In this document: one piece after another, positions 61,301 through 64,000 of the stretch
How positions within the stretch are numbered: the first letter of the stretch is position 1
Layout: each line of letters opens with the position of its first letter
Assembly (NCBI GenBank): GCA_907163375.1
Contig: CAJQUW010015666.1
Coordinates: 62,001-126,000, forward strand
Length of the DNA stretch: 64,000 nt
DNA from: Prostheceraeus crozeri
Taxonomy: Eukaryota; Platyhelminthes; Polycladida; Euryleptidae
Direction of reading: 5' to 3'
Translations under genes and position numbers: made by a program
Notes under the pieces: model-generated
The model's input: only the letters and a program-made list of their open reading frames with translations
Database searches by the model: none
Told to the model about the DNA's origin: nothing

Positions 61301-63397
61301 CAGATAAAAAAAAGTTGACCGATTGTTGTACGGAAAATATACTTGAAAAGATAACGAATCCAAATCATCTGTGGGAGTGGGAGCGGTGTTTTGAAGGTTG
61401 CTTGATAATCCAAGATGCTTCTAAAAATTGCTGCAAGACTCCTTCATAAGTCCATGTAAAGTGTCTTTCAAAAGCTACCACGTGGTCACTCAAAGTGAGC
61501 ATTAAAAGACAATGCTAGGTGCTGAGCTTGATACTGAATTGGTCTACCAGCTCGTCACGCATTATTGTTGCTGTTAATCAGAGCTACAGTTGAATGCTAA
61601 ATTGAGAAGTTGATCCAGAATTTGTAAAGCAAAAAATCATGATGCAAATTTTTGCCTGTGAGAGACATCCGATCCTCACAAACAAAAAAATCAGGGTGTC
61701 CGCAGAAAATCGGAACACTAGGCAGCCCTGTTGAGCTTTATCTCTCAGCATCTAAAAACAATATAGGCTACTTATAACGTTAATTGTTAAATTTTTGTAT
61801 AACTACTTATATTCCTTTATCATACCCTCTTTTCTTCTTTCAATATAATCCTTCTTTGTCATTGATATTATGTTGAGGGATACATTCAGTGTAATGGCCC
61901 GTCCTCCTCCCTCAAGCTTTGATTTAAAAACAATTCACATTCACATCAGTAATCGGGTACAACCACCAAGTTATTGAATAGGCAAGGCTATATTGGTTAA
62001 CGATTTCTTGCAGTTTTATTTCAATTTTAGCAGCTTCTAAGAATATTTGGAAAAAAATTGCATTAACTGACCAACTACTTGTCATGCAAATGCGTGACAA
62101 AATGTGAATTTTTTCTAAATATTTATATGAACAGCTTAATTCATCAGTGCGCTACAGTGAAAGCTCAAAATTTGATAATCATTCACATAAAGCACTCTTT
62201 AATTGATCATCACAAATAAAGGATGAAAAAGGAGTAATTATGAGCGAAAACCAGTTATTCTGAGTCGAGTATAACAATTCAGACTAGCAACTGGTTTTCG
62301 TGAATAATTACTCCTCCAAACACGATTGCGGTGAACAATCAAAGAGTGCTTTATGTGAATAATTATCAGATTCTGAGCTTTCACTGTAGCGTACCGCTGA
62401 ATTCTCAATAGATATGTACGACCTAGAATACAGTTCACTCAAACTGCTCATAATCACTCCATATGAAGTTACCTTTTTAATTTGGCGGCCTTTACTTCCG
62501 TCTCCTTCATTAATGAATTCGACAATAGCCACGATCCTCCCAGCGTCATCCATTTCAGCATTACGATAGTCTTCATCATGCTTCATCAGACGAACGTAGT
62601 CCTCTTGCTTCACCACAAGGAAGTGACAGGCGGGAGTGAGAGTTCTCATGACGCCACGATGAAACTGCTTCTCGTCAACAGCTTTGACACCAAAACTCTG
62701 ACCTTGCTTCATTCGAGTCTTCTGACCTTGCTCGTCAATCACTTCCACCTCACCATCATAGAGAACGGACCAGGAGTCCAAGAGCTCTCCGTTACTCAAG
62801 ATGGTCTTCCCTGCTTCACGAACCGATGCCAAGAGGGCCACACGAGCGATTTCGTCCAAAGTAGCACTTGCCAGATGTTCGTATGCTTGCATTTGACCTA
62901 TCGTGTTGACGATGTTAGCCAAGTCATCCATTTGCCGATCCTTGGGTTCCTTAATGATACTCTCCGAGAAGAAATCTCGATACGATTGTGTCTACAAAGA
63001 ATATCACCACTTCTATCAGTATTATAAAGACAAAAGATATGAACACGATTTCAAGATGATACATTACTAATGGATTTGTTGGTAAATATCATGCTAGCCC
63101 GGTAAGCTGGAATAATGTGAACAATTCTGGAAGAACATTTCAAATGAAGTAAAGACCAGAAATAAATGTTAGGTATGAATACCATGCTTTAAGCTATTAT
63201 CAAACCCATTAGAGCATCATTGAAGCACAATACATGTGAACTTGAATTCTTAAAGGATGGATTTTCGGTTTATATATAATACGAGACATATACCACTCTA
63301 TTCAGTCATTCATCACAGGCCAGAAGCATCTATAGATGTCGTTTTGTGTATATAGTCAAGATGAGATATCTACCTGAAACCAATCTCTCTCTTCAAT
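22344..63397 (-). CDS. RAPGEF2/6-like: RAPGEF2/6-type (PDZ-GEF) Rap guanine-nucleotide exchange factor, whole visible gene
   Basis: Six exons were assembled by GT-AG sites and phase: 63374-63397, 62473-62991, 52021-52730, 48790-50411, 34950-35030 and 22344-22381. They total 2994 nt, i.e. 997 codons plus stop. Domain order by approximate residue: cyclic-nucleotide-binding-like 30-150, REM (RasGEF N-terminal) 182-300, PDZ-like 305-385, RA 434-525, RasGEF 555-790, PPxY near 938, and a C-terminus ending in ITMI. In this family the RasGEF domain loads GTP on Rap1/Rap2 at the membrane and controls adhesion and junctions. The PDZ-RA-RasGEF order with an acidic C-terminus ending in a PDZ ligand is typical of PDZ-GEF and separates it from Epac. 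Mammalian orthologues are about 1500 residues, so the low-complexity C-terminal part is much shorter here, or some exons were missed. Introns are about 0.38, 9.74, 1.61, 13.76 and 12.57 kb. The 5' end is incomplete. Confidence 0.9.
22643..22912. repeat. 270-bp dispersed repeat, copy 1
   Basis: It shares about 80-85% identity by eye with 24505-24767 in the same orientation, from ACAGAAACAATGACGACCAC to CGTGCTGATTTACTATT. It lies in the last intron of the RAPGEF-like gene. No TIR or tail was seen. Confidence 0.8.
23079..23264 (+). mobile_element. tRNA-derived SINE, copy 1
   Basis: The head has an A-box-like TGGCTCAGTGGTTTAGTGC and a B-box-like GAGGTCGAGCCCC about 35 nt later, the layout of an internal Pol III promoter. 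A shared body follows (GGCATCC..GACTAA, TACCACAACG, GTCTGACTA, GTGACGTTAAAGCTTCA). The second copy at 40326-40512 has the same boundaries. It is not a working tRNA: no acceptor stem pairs and the anticodon arm is degraded. Confidence 0.8.
24505..24767. repeat. 270-bp dispersed repeat, copy 2
   Basis: Direct copy of 22643-22912, 1.86 kb away. Shared blocks include ATCATTCGGTTGAGATCATA and TTTATTGCCTCTG. Confidence 0.8.
26111..26476 (+). pseudogene. Possible zinc-finger transposase remnant (weak)
   Basis: A 121-residue open frame is opposite to the host gene within its last intron. Residues MPYCKESVTQIQINRHYNSK recall the C-x2-C...H-x4-H finger of GTF2IRD2-like hAT transposases (CK.SV...N..RHY..KH), but only one cysteine pair candidate is visible and the rest has no match. 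It may be a chance ORF. Confidence 0.25.
26500..32780. other. Intronic sequence without recognised genes
   Basis: This is part of the 12.57 kb last intron of the RAPGEF-like gene. Many frames of 60-100 codons exist on both strands, but none shows a domain. At 28955-28976 a plus-strand end, CCTGGCGACACCCCTG, looks like a solo hAT-type terminus. At 29699-29749 there are G and C homopolymer runs. Confidence 0.6.
32796..33617. mobile_element. TIR repeat copy B, 8-bp target duplication ATACTGAT
   Basis: The left end CATAGAGTAGG and right end CCTACTCTATG are inverted, flanked on both sides by ATACTGAT (32788-32795 and 33618-33625). Length is 822 bp, non-coding. It is colinear with copy A at 14668-15530. 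Homology with A goes on past the right end to about 33768. An 8-bp duplication fits hAT or Merlin, among others. Confidence 0.7.
33618..33768. repeat. Shared right flank of copies A and B, with the PLE empty site
   Basis: This segment matches 15531-15650 joined to 20035-20090. GTCTATTTGAC at 33716-33726 is present once, where copy A has it twice around the Penelope-like element. Confidence 0.85.
33769..34949. other. Intronic sequence without recognised genes
   Basis: The frame at 33830-34141 (103 codons) has no domain. A CGATTCGAGAATCGATTCG palindrome cluster lies near 34590-34615. Confidence 0.5.
34950..35030 (-). CDS. RAPGEF2/6-like: RAPGEF-like exon 5 (81 nt)
   Basis: Acceptor TTGTGTTTTCAG and donor GTAAGT flank 81 nt. 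Its first two bases complete the split codon of exon 4, after which 26 codons stay open (PYIKQKAARAHSSRADDKSH, then ALKQLS) and one base is left over. The peptide is basic and low in conservation. It was found by splice signals and phase, not by homology. A 13.76 kb intron separates it from exon 4. The phase match on both sides and to the terminal exon makes chance unlikely, but cDNA would be needed to exclude further small exons. Confidence 0.65.
35530..35577. repeat. Short tandem duplication (24 bp, two copies)
   Basis: ACATATGTAATGTGACCATG occurs twice in direct tandem. Confidence 0.8.
36748..37930 (+). mobile_element. Tc1/mariner (IS630-type) transposon, 1183 bp
   Basis: TA duplications flank terminal inverted repeats of about 43 bp, CCTTTTCCCGAAGCTGTTGT at the left and CCTTTTCTCGAAGCTGTTGT in reverse at the right. 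Further copies of the GTTGTCACAATCTGCA motif lie inside both ends (near 36889 on the left, several TGACAACAA..TGCAGATT on the right), so the ends carry multiple probable transposase sites. It contains a broken transposase on the plus strand. Confidence 0.85.
36974..37523 (+). pseudogene. Tc1/mariner IS630-type transposase, frameshifted and truncated
   Basis: Frame 1 (36974-37207) has the helix-turn-helix region (DRIINAYSEGRDYIELAENL, SAYRIVREF) and GGHPPRK. A frameshift leads to frame 2 (37212-37523) with the second HTH (LEEMRSLLMEKYPGLSISTT, TIMRHL), EVKEERSVVAQWM, and the second catalytic Asp block LVYTDECGFSVWTARNQGRS. The sequence then goes out of frame, so the third catalytic residue region is lost. 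Inactive. Confidence 0.85.
37938..38619 (+). mobile_element. Pogo/Tigger-like relic, 682 bp
   Basis: It starts CAGTGGAAAATG and ends, in reverse, CAGTGGAAGATGG, next to TA on the right and TG (mutated TA) on the left. Subterminal motifs TCGACAAGTCTC/TCGACAAGG recur at both ends. CAGT..AA termini with TA duplication fit the pogo/Tigger group. It begins 7 bp after the end of the mariner element. Confidence 0.65.
38137..38337 (+). pseudogene. C-terminal remnant of a Tigger/jerky-like transposase
   Basis: The open frame ends at TGA 38335-38337. VISRIQALRHIDELKIFFEE and FRKQAKITYFYRK resemble the acidic helix and Lys-Ile-Thr-x-(Phe/Tyr)-Phe end seen at the C-terminus of Tigger/jerky proteins. The DDE core is absent, as expected for an internally deleted copy. 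Confidence 0.5.
38620..40325. other. Intronic sequence without recognised genes
   Basis: Several short frames (e.g. 38722-38934, 39538-39823) show no domain. No repeat match was noticed. Confidence 0.6.
40326..40512 (+). mobile_element. tRNA-derived SINE, copy 2
   Basis: Same length and ends as 23079-23264 (TCCGTGGC...AAAGCTTCA), with TGGCACAGTGGTTTAGTGC at the A box and a mutated B box (GAAGTCGAAACTC). Same orientation, opposite to the host gene. Confidence 0.8.
42123..43908. mobile_element. hAT element with perfect 8-bp target duplication TATGCCTT
   Basis: The ends CAGTGTTCGTAGT and ACTACGAACACTG are inverted. TATGCCTT abuts both (42115-42122 and 43909-43916). Subterminal repeats contain TTTTCGGGCC on both sides. 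Length 1786 bp. A CAG...CTG terminus plus an 8-bp duplication is diagnostic of hAT. It carries no recognisable transposase, only a broken minus-strand frame with a coiled coil. Confidence 0.9.
42705..43040 (-). pseudogene. Broken ORF with coiled-coil C-terminus inside the hAT element
   Basis: Minus-strand translation shows ANERERDARIKLMAELQQVK, then EELNNFKKQQVKLNEQRATK and a stop near 42705, a charged heptad-like helix. Upstream codons (HPSYKRKLQEEIKHHCSRNE) are separated by stops and frame changes. No family was recognised. It could be an accessory protein of the parental transposon or a captured gene piece. The plus-strand frame at 42742-43041 is its antisense shadow. Confidence 0.4.
44872..46442. 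mobile_element. TIR element of 1571 bp rich in GTATGAAA/TTTCATAC motifs
   Basis: The ends ACCCGTACGGAAATG and, in reverse, ACCCGTACAGAAATG match at 14 of 15 bases. Internal 44890-45130 and 46140-46430 hold many GTATGAATCATAC-like units in both orientations, some regular (CATACGTATGAAATGTGCA). No clear target duplication and no coding gene. It lies within the 41817-47233 element. Confidence 0.6.
47234..48789. other. Intronic sequence without recognised genes
   Basis: The part of intron 4 next to exon 4. No domain-bearing frame. Confidence 0.6.
48790..50411 (-). CDS. RAPGEF2/6-like: RAPGEF-like exon 4: RA and RasGEF catalytic domains, PPxY motif
   Basis: This 1622-nt exon has acceptor CATTGCAG and donor GTAAGT. 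The first base completes the glycine codon of exon 3. It encodes an RA (ubiquitin-like) domain beginning LDQVVRVWYN, as in human PDQVLRVF, then the complete RasGEF domain. Family signatures include DPRELAIKLTLDDFEKFK, HRWVLSEIASA and FRNFNSMFAI, the last being the most conserved RasGEF block. The tail is rich in Ser and Gly and holds KPPPYNVAIERQ, the counterpart of KPPDYNVALQR in vertebrate RAPGEF2. An open frame continues past the donor to 48671, but the donor is strong and the extra codons have no family match. Confidence 0.95.
48845..48856 (-). other. PPPY (PPxY) motif codons in exon 4
   Basis: Codons for Pro-Pro-Pro-Tyr lie inside KPPPYNVAIER. PPxY motifs bind WW domains, and mammalian RAPGEF2 (CNrasGEF) is known to be bound and ubiquitinated by Nedd4 through PY motifs. 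The conserved context suggests the same control here; this is inferred, not shown. Confidence 0.7.
50412..52020. other. Intron 3 of the RAPGEF-like gene
   Basis: 1609 bp bounded by GTATGT and CATTGCAG in the gene's sense. The open frames at 50549-50923 (+) and 51300-51704 (-) have no recognisable domain and break no known exon. Confidence 0.8.
52021..52730 (-). CDS. RAPGEF2/6-like: RAPGEF-like exon 3: REM and PDZ-like domains
   Basis: The 710-nt exon has acceptor CTTTTCAG and donor GTATGT, starts in phase 0 and ends with two bases of a glycine codon. Its first about 120 residues form the REM/RasGEF-N domain (ATVQRLIEQL, then EDIFFLMYRTFLDTP, matching the family IEDFLLTYRTFL), which braces the catalytic domain. 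Next comes a PDZ-like segment of about 80 residues (SKVERKARVKGLRVGDCILK, then VNDVSVT). The second half of the PDZ fold is clear, but the GLGF-type carboxylate-binding loop is not recognisable. The end is a Q/S/N-rich linker. Confidence 0.92.
52731..55061. other. Intron 2 sequence, unassigned
   Basis: AT-rich, with no ORF of note and no repeat match seen. Confidence 0.6.
55952..56576 (-). pseudogene. hAT-family transposase, C-terminal part with dimerisation domain
   Basis: An open frame of about 208 codons begins after a T-rich acceptor (TTCTTTTTTTCAG, exon from 56576) and runs to a stop at 55952. ILAVLDSNADVEKIFSLIKG, followed by TRTAHDRPAIFLLTLKV, matches the hAT C-terminal dimerisation pattern (SNA-x-VER-x-FS...K...R). 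The DDE core should lie upstream, where the 34-bp minisatellite begins within 0.55 kb, so it is missing or displaced. Its minus orientation is the same as the host gene. Confidence 0.7.
57105..59760. repeat. 34-bp minisatellite, about 78 units, with 1062-bp higher-order duplication
   Basis: The unit is TTCTTCACCAGGCTGTATAT followed by TCGCATGACATGAC, with few variable sites (CACC/CAGC, GTATATT/GTGTATT/GGATATT, TCGC/TCCC/TCAC). Some units have 29 or 39 bp by loss or gain of 5 bp (GACATTTCTTC). Rare variants recur at a fixed distance: ACTTATTC at 57791 and 58853, CAGGATG at 58517 and 59579, both 1062 bp apart. Open frames (57040-57237, 58547-58744) are by-products. Confidence 0.95.
59761..62138. 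other. Intron 2 sequence, unassigned
   Basis: No coding feature. It includes the candidate right hAT terminus at 61721-61730. Confidence 0.6.
62139..62407. repeat. Long inverted repeat (hairpin) 65 bp from a splice donor
   Basis: Arms 62139-62257 and 62289-62407 are inverted copies of about 85-90% identity by eye (GCTACAGTGAAAGCTCA, CACATAAAGCACTCTTT, GGAGTAATTA, GAAAACCAG), with a loop of about 30 nt. It is intronic, just downstream of exon 2 in the transcript. It could be a MITE or a local inverted duplication. Confidence 0.85.
62473..62991 (-). CDS. RAPGEF2/6-like: RAPGEF-like exon 2: cyclic-nucleotide-binding-like domain
   Basis: The 519-nt exon has acceptor TTTGTAG and donor GTAACT and is phase 0 at both ends. 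It encodes 173 residues. The stretches IVNTIGQMQAYEHLA, LDSWSVLYDGEVEV and QGQSFGVKAV align with the divergent N-terminal cNMP-binding fold of PDZ-GEFs (human LDSWSVILNGSVEV and GNSFGV). The phosphate-binding cassette of true cAMP sensors (G-E-L-A plus a conserved arginine) is absent, as in mammalian PDZ-GEFs, so cAMP binding is not expected. The end, SKGRQIKK, meets the next exon (ATVQRLIEQL) exactly where vertebrate RAPGEF2 passes from the cNMP-like domain to REM. Confidence 0.9.
63374..63397 (-). CDS. RAPGEF2/6-like: RAPGEF-like exon 1 of those visible (24-nt microexon)
   Basis: On the minus strand a T-rich tract ending in CAG is followed by 24 nt and then a GTAGAT donor. The exon is phase 0 at both ends and encodes IEERDWFQ. 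It joins in frame to the next exon, which starts TQSYRDFF. It is too short for a protein-level search, so support rests on the splice sites, the phase and its position 0.38 kb upstream of the next exon. The start codon must be further upstream. I saw no convincing initiator exon between 63398 and 64000. Confidence 0.55.
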
Positions 63398-64000
63398 CTG
63401 AAAAAAATAGTTTCTGGTTTGGTGCACAGCATCACATCAGGTGTGATAACTAAATTCCTAAATCATGATTATTTTGATAATAAATTCGACGCGTCACCCT
63501 GAATCTTTACAGTACATTATCAATACTTCATATGCCATATTATAATTGAATACCGGCATCTCACATCGCTCATGTGCAACGGGATTTGGAAGAGGAATAA
63601 GCAACAATCAAGTACAGCTTCAACTGACAGTCAATTGGATGATGCTAAACCCTCATTACAGAATTCATGAAATCACAACAGTCCGCCATAGCTGTCATGT
63701 GCATATCTGAGGGAGGGTATCCCGGTCAAGAACAATATAATTCCCCGAACGAGAGAGCACGTAGTATACAAAGCTGCTCTGTAAAACCGTATTATTACTG
63801 ATCATTTGTCGGGTGGGTATGCAGTAGATTAGCTTTGGCATGGGCATCTATCATTGTAAAAAATCAATCTTCAATGTGGTACCGTCACCAAAAGGGCAGC
63901 AAGGTGAAAGGGGATTACTTCTAGTTTGAGTAGCGACTCTTCCATGCTTTCAACACTGTTTCAACTCTTGAATATGTTAACTTGAGCGTACCAAACGAAG

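Larger units (their letters stand above)
55062..61730 (-). mobile_element. Possible hAT transposon spanning most of intron 2
   Basis: The left terminus CAGGGGCTGTCAAC at 55062 and right terminus ...GGCAGCCCTG at 61730 are candidate hAT ends. Both have CGGACA..-type subterminal motifs. Flanks TTGATG and TTGAGC agree only at four bases. A hAT transposase relic (55952-56576, minus) lies inside. Removing the 34-bp minisatellite leaves about 4.0 kb, a normal hAT length. The pairing of these two ends is uncertain. Confidence 0.4.

Noticed and set aside
62482-63027. 181-codon plus-strand ORF
   Set aside because: Antisense shadow of the cNMP-like exon.

Overview
This is a eukaryotic, AT-rich, intron-rich nuclear window, most likely from a marine bilaterian invertebrate. 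I cannot name the taxon. The evidence is GT-AG introns of 0.4 to 13.8 kb, Penelope-like, hAT, Tc1/mariner and pogo-like transposons, and a tRNA-derived SINE. There is no operon structure and there are no bacterial signals.

One protein-coding gene is well supported. It is a RAPGEF2/RAPGEF6 (PDZ-GEF) Rap guanine-nucleotide exchange factor on the minus strand, running from beyond the visible 5' exon (63397) to a stop codon at 22344. Six exons can be placed from splice sites and reading phase: 63374-63397, 62473-62991, 52021-52730, 48790-50411, 34950-35030 and 22344-22381. They join to 2994 nt, a multiple of three, and give 997 residues with the order cyclic-nucleotide-binding-like domain, REM, PDZ-like, RA, RasGEF, PPxY motif and C-terminal PDZ ligand. 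This is the PDZ-GEF architecture. The N-terminal start lies outside the window or was not found.

The rest is intergenic or intronic and full of mobile elements. Region 1-4 kb has three fragments of one Penelope-like element (PLE), arranged as a fold-back and apparently split by a 2.45 kb insertion. Region 5.1-11.2 kb is a nest of two TIR elements with CAGGG...CCCTG ends and 6-7 bp target duplications, filled with 63-64 bp and about 25 bp tandem repeats. A 280 bp MITE (11.5 kb) and a fold-back element (13.1-13.9 kb) follow. Region 14.7-20.1 kb is a TIR element invaded by a PLE with inverted terminal repeats. A second copy of the host repeat at 32.8-33.77 kb preserves the empty site. Introns of the RAPGEF gene hold a SINE pair, a mariner and a pogo relic side by side (36.7-38.6 kb), a nest of three TIR elements (41.8-47.2 kb), a hAT transposase relic (56 kb), a 2.65 kb minisatellite with 34 bp units (57.1-59.76 kb) and a 120 bp-arm hairpin next to a splice site (62.1-62.4 kb).

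Two stretches look like assembly or polishing problems: a G/T-rich then A-rich block inside the PLE (16.2-17.3 kb) and a burst of short deletions at 33.1-33.7 kb.
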